Shown: positions 17,130-25,768, numbered from the stretch's first letter. The stretch: 64,000 nt of DNA from an uncultured Clostridia bacterium (GCA_947628135.1 CANQYT010000008.1:1-64000); one strand, 5' to 3'. The notes: generated from the letters alone by a model not told the origin. Numbers and translations: made by a program.

Positions 17130-17767
17130 TGAAAGGCTCTGCCCGTATCATCGCCTTGTGCGGAGTATGCGGCGCAATCGCCTGCGTGGCTTTGTTGCTT
17201 ACAAGCCTTGTGCCCTATGTCGCGCTTATTTTCGGAGTGATGGCTGCCGTCGCAACGGTTGTGCCTATGCTCGTCAACGGCAGAAATCTCGGCTATTCTC
17301 TGTTGGTGTACGCCGTAACGCTTACGGTGGGCGCTCTGTGCGGAGTGTTTATCGGACAGATAACGGCAGTTGCGCCGATAGCGTTGTTTTGCATACCCTT
17401 TGCCATTGTAAAGGTGTGGTGCGAGTCCGTCAAGTTGACCGCCCGCGTGGAAAACACCGAAACTTTGGAAGACCCGTTCGGCGGAGAAAGCGACGCCAAG
17501 GTGGTGCACGTGCAGATGAAAGGCAAGCCGCGCGTTCACCCCGTTGTCAAATGGGTAATTTACTATCTGCTGGCGGAAGCGGGATTGGCATTGACTTTTC
17601 TGTTTACTTGGCTTGTAACGCCCGCCGTGTTTGAAAGCCTGTATTCCAAACAGTGGATATTCTGGCTTATCGTCGCCGCGGCACAGTTGGCAGTGCCTTT
17701 TTACGACTTGTTGCTGCGCGGCTGTCTGATTGCGGCAGTCAAGGTGGTGCGCAAAACTTACAAATAA
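17129..17767 (+). CDS. Multi-pass membrane protein, unknown function
   Basis: 212 residues with about six hydrophobic segments: residues about 7-50 (two), 55-90 (two), and 140-205 (two to three). A charged cytoplasmic-looking loop (ENTETLEDPFGGESDAK) separates the halves. No family was recognised. Start fixed at ATG 17129 by the one-base overlap with the J-like gene and a GGGAGGCGG ribosome-binding site. As the last gene of the trpS-DUF5685-J-like operon, it may be the membrane partner of the cysteine-rich J-like protein; that is inference from position only. Confidence 0.7.
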   Translation: MKGSARIIALCGVCGAIACVALLLTSLVPYVALIFGVMAAVATVVPMLVNGRNLGYSLLVYAVTLTVGALCGVFIGQITAVAPIALFCIPFAIVKVWCESVKLTARVENTETLEDPFGGESDAKVVHVQMKGKPRVHPVVKWVIYYLLAEAGLALTFLFTWLVTPAVFESLYSKQWIFWLIVAAAQLAVPFYDLLLRGCLIAAVKVVRKTYK

Positions 17768-17796
17768 ATTCAAGTCGTTTTGAAATAAGCGCGCAC

Positions 17797-17823
17797 AAGA
17801 CGGGATAGCCCGTCTTTTTTTTG
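17797..17823 (+). terminator. Rho-independent terminator
   Basis: AAGACGGG / CCCGTCTT stem with ATAG loop and a T8 run, ending the trpS operon. Confidence 0.85.
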
Positions 17824-17874
17824 AGCATTTTCGGCAATTGCAACCGAATTTTTTGGGGCGACCATATTCAACGG

Positions 17875-17902
17875 TTGCAAACGCGCGGATATATGGTAAA
17901 AT
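17875..17902 (+). promoter_or_regulatory. rlmL-like gene promoter, apparently leaderless
   Basis: TTGCAA, 16-base spacer, TAAAAT, then six bases and the ATG at 17909. There is no Shine-Dalgarno between. Confidence 0.6.
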
Positions 17903-17908
17903 AGTTGT

Positions 17909-19033
17909 ATGAAATTACTGATCCCCACCGCCGCGGGCATAGAAGCGGTGGTAAAAAGACAATTGGCGCGTCTCGGCTACCTCGACGCGCGCGCAGTAAA
18001 CGGGCGCGTTGCCGTTGACGGTTGCAATTGGTTGGACGTTGCGCGTCTCAATATGTTTCTTCGCAGCGGCGAGCGCGTTTTGGTGCAACTTGCCCGATTT
18101 GAGGCGACGGATTTCGACGCGCTGTTCGAGGGCGTGGCGGCTGTCCCTTGGCGCGACATCATCGACAAGGACGGCAGGGTGACCGTGGTTACGAAAAGCG
18201 TAAACAGCAAATTGTTTGCGCATCACTCCATACAGTCTATCGGTAAAAAAGCCATAGTAAAAACTCTCGTCGGCAACGGATTCTGGCAGGAAACGGGCGC
18301 GGACTACCGCGTAGAGTTGGACATTACCGACGACGTTGTGTCCGTAAATCTGGACACTACCGGCGTCGGACTGCACAAGCGCGGGTATCGTACCATTCCC
18401 TACGACGCTCCCGTAAAAGAAACCGTCGCCGCGGCGCTTATTGATTTGACGGTGTGGAATCCCGACAAAACGTTTACCGACCTGTTTTGCGGAAGCGGAA
18501 CGTTGCCGATAGAGGCGGCATTGAAAGCGCTCAACGTTGCCGTGGGAGCGAACCGCCGTTTCGATTACGAACAGTGGAGCGCGGCAAGCGGAGTGCGTTC
18601 GATTGCCCAACAGGAAGCGCAGGACGTACGCGTCCGACGCAAATTGGAAATCATCGGCGGCGACGTAAGTCAACGCGCTTTGGATATAGCGCGTGTTCAC
18701 GCCGCACAGGCGGGTGTGGACGAATACGTAAAGTTTGTATTGCAACCCGCCGCAAAGTTTACAAGCGGCGCAAGTTACGGAGTAAACGTAAGCAATCCTC
18801 CCTACGGAGTGCGTCTCGGCGACGAGGATGAAGCGCGCGCCGTCGCTTGCGATATGGGCAAACTGTATCGTTCTCTCGACAAGTGGAATTTCTATTTTCT
18901 CACCCCGTTGCTCGATTTCGAACGGCTTTTCGGGCGACGCGCCGACAAAAAACGCTATATTTACAACGCGGGCATAAAGTGCAGTTATTATTCGTTCAAC
19001 GGTCCTAAGCCCACCGTCTCTACGAAAGTCTGA
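17909..19033 (+). CDS. rlmL: RlmL-type 23S rRNA (guanine-N2) methyltransferase
   Basis: 374-residue SAM-dependent RNA methyltransferase. The N-terminal 165 residues fit a THUMP RNA-binding domain (IPTAAGIEAVVKRQLARLGY). The catalytic part has DLFCGSGTLPIEAAL (SAM motif I) and SNPPYGVRLGDE (NPPY, target-base binding), as in the YpsC/RlmL single-domain enzymes that methylate G2445-type positions of 23S rRNA. It stands alone between the trpS operon terminator and the CRISPR locus and appears leaderless. Exact target base is inferred from family membership. Confidence 0.87.
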   Translation: MKLLIPTAAGIEAVVKRQLARLGYLDARAVNGRVAVDGCNWLDVARLNMFLRSGERVLVQLARFEATDFDALFEGVAAVPWRDIIDKDGRVTVVTKSVNSKLFAHHSIQSIGKKAIVKTLVGNGFWQETGADYRVELDITDDVVSVNLDTTGVGLHKRGYRTIPYDAPVKETVAAALIDLTVWNPDKTFTDLFCGSGTLPIEAALKALNVAVGANRRFDYEQWSAASGVRSIAQQEAQDVRVRRKLEIIGGDVSQRALDIARVHAAQAGVDEYVKFVLQPAAKFTSGASYGVNVSNPPYGVRLGDEDEARAVACDMGKLYRSLDKWNFYFLTPLLDFERLFGRRADKKRYIYNAGIKCSYYSFNGPKPTVSTKV

Positions 19034-19160
19034 CATTTCGTAAAGGGCAGTATTACGGCAACAGCACGCTTCGCCGCTTTTTCCTTTGCGGCAACAGTTT
19101 GAAAACGTTTTATTTCAAATAAGTCCGAAACCGACTTTATTTCCGAGATATAAATCAATT
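19034..19160. other. Intergenic DNA with small inverted repeats
   Basis: No gene. On the minus strand it holds GCCGC/GCGGC and AAGTC/GACTT hairpins that would follow the solitary anti-repeat at 19161-19196 if that were transcribed leftward. Confidence 0.4.
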
Positions 19161-19196
19161 GTTTGAGAATTGTGTAATTACCGATAGTTCCAAAAC
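19161..19196 (+). repeat. Solitary degenerate CRISPR repeat / second anti-repeat
   Basis: 36 bases matching the array repeat at 31 of 36 positions (differences at repeat positions 11, 20, 22, 28 and 31), same orientation as the array and about 6.7 kb upstream of it. Its minus strand is therefore an anti-repeat, followed by ATTGAT as in the main tracrRNA. It may be a relic repeat, a tracrRNA duplicate or a regulatory unit. Confidence 0.75.
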
Positions 19197-19253
19197 AAAT
19201 ACACGACAAATCGTCCTTGCGGACAATGCAAAGGAACGCAAGGGTCAGGTTTC

Positions 19254-19374
19254 AAAAAAAACACCTCGGACGCTTGTCCAAGGCGTTTCGGAGCGTCTAC
19301 GTCTTTCAAGCCTGCGTCCTGCTCCCGTTCACACGTAATCTTACTGTGACTGCCTTATTCTAGGCGAAATGGCA
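19254..19374 (-). ncRNA. Predicted small RNA upstream of cas9, unknown family
   Basis: No open frame, but a strong leftward promoter feeds about 120 bases ending in a hairpin and a T8 run. Possible stems on the minus strand are GCCT/AGGC, CACA-GTAA/TTAC-TGTG with a single bulged G, and GGAGC/GCTCC. The last is mutually exclusive with GACGCT/AGCGTC next to the T run. The transcript points away from cas9 and, on readthrough, would cover the solitary anti-repeat. No Rfam family was recognised by eye. Confidence 0.6.
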
Positions 19375-19379
19375 ATTCT

Positions 19380-19408
19380 ATTTTAATTTGTGGAGAGATG
19401 TATGTCAA
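19380..19408 (-). promoter_or_regulatory. Promoter of the small RNA at 19254-19374
   Basis: On the minus strand: TTGACA (19408-19403), 17-base spacer, TAAAAT (19385-19380). Confidence 0.7.
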
Positions 19409-19542
19409 GTACTCATTCAAGAAATGACAAAACTTATTGCGTAACTACCCGTTTGCTGAATATTATGTAATTTCGTACAGAATCAATAACATTACTTTGC
19501 GGTGATAGAGCGGCAATCGTTGCATTCTTCTGAAATTTATTA

Positions 19543-19571
19543 TTGACTTTACGATATTCGTATGATAATAT
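19543..19571 (+). promoter_or_regulatory. Probable cas operon promoter
   Basis: TTGACT, 17-base spacer, TAATAT (a GATAAT overlaps it). A transcript from here would have a leader of about 140 bases running antisense through the whole tracrRNA gene before reaching cas9. Confidence 0.5.
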
Positions 19572-19572
19572 A

Positions 19573-19678
19573 AACAAAAACGAACCCGACGCGGGTTCGC
19601 CAAGTCACTGATAACAGTGTGTTGCCTAGGCAACGGTTTGGATCAATCTTTATTTGAACAGGTGTAATTCAAATAGGT
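19573..19678 (-). ncRNA. tracrRNA
   Basis: Minus strand. The 5' anti-repeat (19680-19651) pairs with the crRNA repeat in two blocks, ACCTAT...AATTACACC and TTCAAA, separated by a short mismatch. This is the lower stem, bulge and upper stem layout of type II guides. Then come the short GAT/ATC nexus-like hairpin, GTTGCC/GGCAAC, CACTG/CAGTG, and a terminator CGAACCC/GGGTTCG followed by TTTTTG. It is divergent from cas9 and ends at the cas operon promoter. Confidence 0.88.
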
Positions 19679-19684
19679 AAGTAT

Positions 19685-19713
19685 ACTTTAACACAAATTT
19701 TTTAAGGAGTCAA
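19685..19713 (-). promoter_or_regulatory. tracrRNA promoter, inside the cas9 translation start region
   Basis: Minus strand TTGACT (19713-19708), 17-base spacer, TAAAGT (19690-19685). The -35 box overlaps the cas9 Shine-Dalgarno AAGGAG at 19704-19709. Confidence 0.6.
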
Positions 19714-19718
19714 TACAC

Positions 19719-22700
19719 GTGAGCAAAAATTTTTCGAAAAAATCAAAAGAATACTACATCGGTTTGGACATAGGCACGGATTCCGTTGGATGGGCGGTTA
19801 CCGATCGCGATTACAAATTACTTCGCGTCAACGCAAAAAATCTGTGGGGCGTGAGGCTGTTTGAAACGGCGCAGACTGCCGCCGCAAGGCGTTTGTTCCG
19901 CGAAACGCGCCGCAGACTGTCCCGTCGCAAGTTTCGTATCGAGTTGTTGCAAGAGATATTCGCTCCCGCGATAAACGCGGTAGACCCCGATTTCTTCGCT
20001 CGTTTGGCGGATAGCAATCTGTATGAGGAGGACAAGCGGGAAAATACGAAATTCTCGCTGTTCCGCGACGAGAATTTCAACGATCGCGATTTTCACAAAA
20101 AGTACAAAACCGTCTATCACTTGCGCTATGCGATGATGCACGAGGACGATCCCGACGTGCGGTTGGTTTATCTCGCGCTTCATCACATCATCAAAAACCG
20201 CGGTCACTTTCTTATCGAGGGCGGATTGGAAGCGGTAAAAGATATGTCTCAGCCGCTCACTGCGATAAACGCCTATTTACAGGATCTCGACTGCGGACAA
20301 CTGCCGATGAGACAGGCGGAATTTGACGAGATATCCAATTTGAAATGCAACAAAACCGTCCGCGCAAAGAAATATGCCGAATGTTTCGGCGTGGAAGGAA
20401 ACAAACAATTGTGCGCCCTGCTGAGACTTGTTGCGGGCGGAACGGTCAAGGTTAAAGATTTGCCCTGCCACGACAAAACTGACGTAGATGAAAGCATCAC
20501 GTTCGACACCGATTGGAACGCGGCGGAAATAAACGCGCGCGAATTGTTGCAGGAAGATTACGTTTTGGTGGAGAATGCAAAGTTGCTCTACGATTACGTT
20601 CGTTTCAAACAACTTTTGGGCGAGTACTCGTTTGTTTCGGAAGCGATGATAGCCAAATACGAAAAACATCGTAGCGACCTTGCCGCTCTCAAAGAGGTTG
20701 TGCGTAAATATTGCGACGATGACGTCTACGACGAAATATTCAAACAACCGAAAAACGGCGAATGCAACTACACGGCTTACTGCGGCAAAAGAAAATTCGG
20801 CAAAAACGGCGAGCGATTCGAATACAAGAAAAAGTGTACCAACGAAGATTTCTGCAAATTTATTTACAAAATATTGAAACCGCTGTCGCAGAACGTTGAC
20901 GACGAGACGTTAAACGCCATTCTCGCGGATATAGACAACGGTACGTTTATGCCCAAACAAGTGGGTAAAAACAACGCCACGCTGCCTTACCAAGTAAACG
21001 AAAAGGAACTTACCGCAATTTTGGATCACGTAAAGCAATATCCGACGTTTGCTTTCTTGAACGAAACGGAAAACGGCGTTACCGTCGCCGAAAAGATACG
21101 TCAGTTGCTTGTGTTTCGCGTGCCCTATTTTGTCGGACCTACCAACAACCACAGCGGCAGATATTGGGCTGTTCGCCGCGAAGAAGGAAAACTTTTCCCG
21201 TGGAATTTCGCGCAGAAAATAGATTACGACGAGAGCGAACGGCGGTTTATCGAAAGAATGACGAATTTTTGCCCATACGTTCCCGGTGAAAAGGTGCTTC
21301 CGAAATGCAGTTTGCTTTACGAAGAGTACGTGTTTCTCAATACCGTCAGTTCGGTAAAAATCAACAACGAACCGCTTTCCGCCAAAAACAAAGCCGAACT
21401 GTCAAAGTATTTCGCAATGACGGGCGCAAGCAAACTGACGGGGCGTTTTCTGCGGCAATGGCTTACGGAAAACAATCTGATAGAGCAGAGCGACGACGTG
21501 CTGTTGACGGGTTTCGACGAGGGCGCGTCGGCTCACAGACGAATGTACTATCAGTTTGTAAAAATTCTCGGAAGCGACAGCGAGGTGGAGAAACATTACC
21601 GTGATATAGAAAAGATAATATTCGACTGCACGATCGCCGGTACGGAAAAGAGCAGATTGCGCAAGCGGCTTGCCTCCGAATATCCGTTCCTTTCGGAAGC
21701 GCAGATAAAGAGCATTGTCGGTCTCACTTGCAAAGGCTGGGGCAGATGCAGCGCCGAGTTTTTGACCAAACGCGTCGGAGTCGATCCTTTCACGGGCGAA
21801 ACAAACAGCATATCCGTAATAGACGCTATGCGCAAAACGACGGATAACTTTATGCAGGTGTACAATAAATACGGTTTCCGCGAGTACTTCGAGCGGCGGC
21901 AGGACGATTTGCCGTCGATAGAGGAAGCCATCGACAATTTGTATTGTTCGCCCTCCGTAAAAAAACAAATCAGACAGACTATGAGCATAGTCGAGGAGTT
22001 GCGCGGCGTGTTGGGTCGCGATCCTGCTAAGATATTCGTCGAAGTGGCGCGAGATCGCGATGCCGCAAAGGAACGTCGGCAAGAGAGAGAACGTGCGAAA
22101 TCGCGTTTGCAAAGTCTGCGGGAAAAACTCTACGGCGAAAGCCGATCGGCTGTTGCCGAGCAATTTGCGGAATCCCCCGACGTGAGGAAACATTTCGAAG
22201 AAGTGTCTGACGATCCGCGCAGACTTAACAACACAAAACTGTTTTTATACTTTTTGCAAAACGGCGTGGATATCTACACGGGCGAGCCGATAGACTACAA
22301 CAATCTGTCATTGTACGACAAGGATCACATATATCCGCGCAGCAAAGTCAAGGACGACAGTCTGGACAATCTTGTGCTGACTTATCACACTCAGAATGTC
22401 AAAAAAACAGACGATTTTCCCATCGCAAAAGAAATTCGCGACAAAATGCGTCCGCGTTGGGAAACGTTGCGCAGGCAAAAATTGATGTCCGACGAAAAGT
22501 ATCGCAGACTTACGCGGAAAACTCCTATTTCGGACGAAGAAATCAATGATTTTATCAACAGACAGTTGGTTGAAACACAGCAAAGCACCAAAGAAACGAT
22601 AAAATTGCTGCGCACCGTATTTCCCGACAGCGAGGTGGTGTATTCCAAAGCGTCGCTTGTAAGCGAATTTCGCGCCCGCAGGATAAACGTGCCCGATCCA

Positions 22701-23912
22701 AACGCGTTGACCGAATCGGATGTTATCAGAGTTCCGCAGTTTGTAAAGTGCCGCGAGATAAATGATTTGCACCACGCGAAGGACGCTTATCTGAACATTG
22801 TTGTCGGAAATGTGTACAACACGCGCTACGGACACAACAGAGATTTTATGACGAACGGTGTGGATCGCGGACCGTCCGACGCAAATATCTACGATTACGA
22901 CGTTTACACTTCGGCATATACTGCGTGGAAGTCCGGTGCATCGGGTACGATCGCGCAAGTCACCAAGACTATGCGAAGTAATTCCGTGCTGTACACGGCG
23001 GAGAGCCGCGTCAAAAGCGGAGGTTTGTTTGACGCAACCATCTATCCGAAATCCGACCAACCGCTTGTCCCGCAAAAAGGTGCAAACAGCGCGACGGCAA
23101 AATTCAGAAATATGTCCGATACTTCCAAATACGGCGGTTACAATTCGGAAAGCAGGGTGTATTTTACGCTGGTACGGTTTGTCGATGACAAAGCGAGGAA
23201 AAAGGGCGTTGAAAAATATAAGTATCGGTTGCTCGGCGTGACCGCTCGGTTTGCAAGTGTAATAAACTCGCTCGACGCTTTGACGGAGTATTGCCGCAAC
23301 TGCGGATTGACCGACCCCGTAGTGCTTATTCCGAAAATAAAGATAGGCACGTTTTTCCAATTCGGCAGCACGATGTTGGCGCTGTCCGGTATGACGGGTA
23401 AACAGATTGTGTGGCGTCTTGCGCAGCAAAACGTACAGGACGAAGAGACGGTCAGGTATTTCAAAAAGGTTTGCGACGTTGTTGACAAACAAGCCGCGGC
23501 GGAAAAACGCGGAGAGGAATTTGTGCTCAATTCTTTTGACGGAGTGGACGAAAAGCGCAACGCTATCACTTACGATATTTTTGCGGAGACGTTGCTTTCG
23601 GACAGATACGGCGGCGCGGCGAGTCTTACCTCTTTCGGAGAAAAAATAAATTCCCCAACGCTTCGCGAAAGGTTTGCAAAGTTGACTCTTTCGGAACAGT
23701 GTCGCGTTCTCGTGGAAATTTCCAAAGTGTTGCAGTGCAACAGTCTCGCCGCAAATCTTACTTTGCTCAAAGAAGGCGCAAAGTGCGGGATTGTTCTTTC
23801 GTCAAATACGTTTGACAGTTTAAGCGGCATCAGGATAGTTCATCGCTCGGTAACGGGCTTGTTCGAGCAGAAGATACCCCTTTCCGAGTTCGACAAGGCG
23901 AGCCCGCAATGA
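19719..23912 (+). CDS. cas9: Cas9 endonuclease, type II-A
   Basis: RNA-guided DNA endonuclease of 1397 residues, typical for type II-A. RuvC-I YIGLDIGTDSVGWAV has catalytic Asp17. The arginine-rich bridge helix follows (ARRLFRETRRRLSRRKFR). RuvC-II is IFVEVARD with Glu775; HNH is YDKDHIYPRSKVKDDSLDN with Asp869/His870; RuvC-III is HHAKDAYLN with His1018 and Asp1022. All catalytic positions look intact. The start is GTG 19719 behind AAGGAG. The C-terminal part from about 1100 should hold the PAM-interacting domain; the PAM cannot be read. Its stop overlaps cas1 (ATGA). Confidence 0.98.
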   Translation: MSKNFSKKSKEYYIGLDIGTDSVGWAVTDRDYKLLRVNAKNLWGVRLFETAQTAAARRLFRETRRRLSRRKFRIELLQEIFAPAINAVDPDFFARLADSNLYEEDKRENTKFSLFRDENFNDRDFHKKYKTVYHLRYAMMHEDDPDVRLVYLALHHIIKNRGHFLIEGGLEAVKDMSQPLTAINAYLQDLDCGQLPMRQAEFDEISNLKCNKTVRAKKYAECFGVEGNKQLCALLRLVAGGTVKVKDLPCHDKTDVDESITFDTDWNAAEINARELLQEDYVLVENAKLLYDYVRFKQLLGEYSFVSEAMIAKYEKHRSDLAALKEVVRKYCDDDVYDEIFKQPKNGECNYTAYCGKRKFGKNGERFEYKKKCTNEDFCKFIYKILKPLSQNVDDETLNAILADIDNGTFMPKQVGKNNATLPYQVNEKELTAILDHVKQYPTFAFLNETENGVTVAEKIRQLLVFRVPYFVGPTNNHSGRYWAVRREEGKLFPWNFAQKIDYDESERRFIERMTNFCPYVPGEKVLPKCSLLYEEYVFLNTVSSVKINNEPLSAKNKAELSKYFAMTGASKLTGRFLRQWLTENNLIEQSDDVLLTGFDEGASAHRRMYYQFVKILGSDSEVEKHYRDIEKIIFDCTIAGTEKSRLRKRLASEYPFLSEAQIKSIVGLTCKGWGRCSAEFLTKRVGVDPFTGETNSISVIDAMRKTTDNFMQVYNKYGFREYFERRQDDLPSIEEAIDNLYCSPSVKKQIRQTMSIVEELRGVLGRDPAKIFVEVARDRDAAKERRQERERAKSRLQSLREKLYGESRSAVAEQFAESPDVRKHFEEVSDDPRRLNNTKLFLYFLQNGVDIYTGEPIDYNNLSLYDKDHIYPRSKVKDDSLDNLVLTYHTQNVKKTDDFPIAKEIRDKMRPRWETLRRQKLMSDEKYRRLTRKTPISDEEINDFINRQLVETQQSTKETIKLLRTVFPDSEVVYSKASLVSEFRARRINVPDPNALTESDVIRVPQFVKCREINDLHHAKDAYLNIVVGNVYNTRYGHNRDFMTNGVDRGPSDANIYDYDVYTSAYTAWKSGASGTIAQVTKTMRSNSVLYTAESRVKSGGLFDATIYPKSDQPLVPQKGANSATAKFRNMSDTSKYGGYNSESRVYFTLVRFVDDKARKKGVEKYKYRLLGVTARFASVINSLDALTEYCRNCGLTDPVVLIPKIKIGTFFQFGSTMLALSGMTGKQIVWRLAQQNVQDEETVRYFKKVCDVVDKQAAAEKRGEEFVLNSFDGVDEKRNAITYDIFAETLLSDRYGGAASLTSFGEKINSPTLRERFAKLTLSEQCRVLVEISKVLQCNSLAANLTLLKEGAKCGIVLSSNTFDSLSGIRIVHRSVTGLFEQKIPLSEFDKASPQ

Positions 23913-24781
23913 GTTGGCGGGTAGTAACGGTAACCAATCGATGTAAATTGGAACATCGATTGGATTACCTCATCTGTCGCGGAGAAGAAACCGTCAAGAT
24001 ACACCTTTCAGAAATATCCGTCTTAATAGTGGAGACGCCGGCGGTTGCCATTACGGCAAGTTTGATGTGCGAGTTGGTCCGCAGGAAAATCAAGGTCGTT
24101 TTCTGCGACGAAAGACACGATCCGTGCTTTGAACTGCAACCACATTCGTTAAGGTACGACGCAAGCGGTTGCATACGCAGGCAAATATGCTGGACGGAGA
24201 AAAACAAGAAAAATGCCTGGACGCAGATCGTTCGGCAAAAAATATTTCAGCAATATGAGTTGTTGCGTAAAAACAACTTGACGGAACAGGCGGCAAAACT
24301 GTTCGGTTATCTCGGAGAATTGCAAGAGGCGGACGCAACCAACAGAGAAGGACACGCCGCGAAAGTGTATTTCAACGCGTTGTTCGGATTGGAATTTTCC
24401 CGACAGGAATCTTCTGCGATCAATGCGGCGTTAGACTACGGTTACAGTATTTTGCTGTCGGCATTCAATCGCGAAGTAGTCTGTTGCGGCTATCTTACCG
24501 AATTGGGTATCAACCACAACAATGAATTTAACCCTTTCAATTTGAGTTGCGATTTGATTGAGCCGTTCCGACCGTTGGTGGATAGTCTTGTTTTGACATT
24601 TGACAGAGAGGTGTTTTCGAAAGAGCAAAAACACGCATTGCAAAATTTGCTCAACAAAGAAATTGTGTATGGCGGCAAAAAATATTGCTTGAAAGACGCC
24701 GTTTCTTTGTATGTCAAAGATGCGTTATCCGTTATAGAAACGGGTAATGGCAGTATCGATTACTATGGCTGCGATGTTTAG
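23909..24781 (+). CDS. cas1: Cas1 integrase, type II
   Basis: 290-residue spacer-acquisition integrase that works with Cas2 as a Cas1-Cas2 complex. The N-terminal beta domain is seen in MSWRVVTVTNRCKLEHRLDY and LIVETPAVAITASLMCEL. The helical catalytic domain contains NREGHAAKVYFNALFG (catalytic Glu), the His/Asp-bearing CGYLTELGINHNNEFNPFNLSCDLIEPFRP, and VDSLV. The start overlaps cas9 by four bases (ATGA) and the stop overlaps cas2, showing tight coupling. Length and motifs are normal for type II-A Cas1. Confidence 0.97.
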   Translation: MSWRVVTVTNRCKLEHRLDYLICRGEETVKIHLSEISVLIVETPAVAITASLMCELVRRKIKVVFCDERHDPCFELQPHSLRYDASGCIRRQICWTEKNKKNAWTQIVRQKIFQQYELLRKNNLTEQAAKLFGYLGELQEADATNREGHAAKVYFNALFGLEFSRQESSAINAALDYGYSILLSAFNREVVCCGYLTELGINHNNEFNPFNLSCDLIEPFRPLVDSLVLTFDREVFSKEQKHALQNLLNKEIVYGGKKYCLKDAVSLYVKDALSVIETGNGSIDYYGCDV

Positions 24782-25091
24782 ATTTATGAGGGTAATTGTG
24801 TTTTTTGATTTGCCTACCGAAACGAATTCGGACAAGGCGGCATACAGACAGTTTCATTCCTTTTTGGTAAAAGAAGGGTTTGTAATGATGCAGAAATCGG
24901 TGTATTTCAAGTTGGCGTTGAACGGTTCGACGGTGCGGAGTGTAAAAACTCACTTGTGCGGAAATATCCCCGCAAAAGGGCTTGTTCAGATGCTTGTCAT
25001 CACCGAAAAACAGTTTGACGACATTTTGTATTTGGCGGGCGAATCACGCAGTGAAGTTGTGGATTCGGCAGATAGGCACGTAATAATATGA
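24774..25091 (+). CDS. cas2: Cas2, type II
   Basis: 105-residue partner of Cas1 in spacer integration. FRFMRVIVFFDLPTETNSDK is the typical beta1 strand and catalytic-like Asp of the ferredoxin-fold Cas2, followed by AYRQFHSFLVKEGFVMMQKS. Start taken at ATG 24774, giving MFRFMRV and an 8-base overlap with cas1; ATG 24786 or an upstream ATG at 24765 are alternatives. The stop overlaps csn2 by four bases. Confidence 0.95.
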   Translation: MFRFMRVIVFFDLPTETNSDKAAYRQFHSFLVKEGFVMMQKSVYFKLALNGSTVRSVKTHLCGNIPAKGLVQMLVITEKQFDDILYLAGESRSEVVDSADRHVII

Positions 25092-25768
25092 AATTAAACC
25101 ATTACAAATTGGAAAACGGAATAGATTTCGAATTGTCCGACGTGTGGACGCTTGTTTGCGAAAGACCGAGTCACTTTGCCGAACTTGTCGGCGACATCTA
25201 CAAACAGGCTAAGGGACAACAGGGCGGGTGGACTCTTTGCGGCGAAAAAAGTATCGACGTTTCCAAAGCGGCAGTTGTGGTGACGGACTATTTCGGTTTG
25301 AGTATGTCGGACAAAAAGGCGGTCAACTTGTTGCAGGAACAGTTGAAAAAACTTGCCTATGATGAAAACCACACAGTAGCCACCCACGAGATAATTGCCG
25401 CTTTGCAACGATATTTTTATGCGCTTACGGCGGATATAGACTATCCTACCGTGGTGGGCGAGGCGGACTTCGCGCAAATTTCCAAAATGGTTTCCGTTTC
25501 GTTTTCGGAAGAATCGACAGATCTTTTTCAAAAATTGTGCGACTACGTAACGCTGTTGAGCCGTCTCACGTTTTTGCGGTTGTTGGTGTGTGTAAATTTG
25601 CGCAGTTATCTCGACTACGAACAGTTGAATTTATTTTTCCTGCATTGTATGCGTAACGGCATAAATTTACTTTGCGTCGAAAGCAAATACACCGAAATAT
25701 CCCCCAACGAACGAATGTTGGTGTGCGACGGTGATTTGTGCGAATTTTTTCCTCGCAACGGCTTGTAA
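25088..25768 (+). CDS. csn2: Csn2, type II-A adaptation protein
   Basis: 226-residue protein in the csn2 position after cas2, which makes this system type II-A. Csn2 forms a tetrameric ring on DNA ends and aids spacer acquisition. The length matches short-form Csn2 (about 220 residues), and segments such as SHFAELVGDIYKQ, VVVTDYFGLSMSDKK and LLVCVNLRSYLDYEQL fit the family layout of a degenerate P-loop head and helical arms. No intact Walker A is seen, as expected for Csn2. The stop codon overlaps the -35 region of the array promoter. Confidence 0.9.
   Translation: MKLNHYKLENGIDFELSDVWTLVCERPSHFAELVGDIYKQAKGQQGGWTLCGEKSIDVSKAAVVVTDYFGLSMSDKKAVNLLQEQLKKLAYDENHTVATHEIIAALQRYFYALTADIDYPTVVGEADFAQISKMVSVSFSEESTDLFQKLCDYVTLLSRLTFLRLLVCVNLRSYLDYEQLNLFFLHCMRNGINLLCVESKYTEISPNERMLVCDGDLCEFFPRNGL

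Noticed and set aside
19135..19160. Sequence before the solitary repeat as a spacer targeting the cas9 promoter
   Set aside because: By eye no seed-length match to the cas9 promoter region was found on either strand; left only as something to compute.
19700..23912. Possibility that cas9 is inactivated
   Set aside because: All RuvC and HNH catalytic residues and the full length are present; no frameshift seen.
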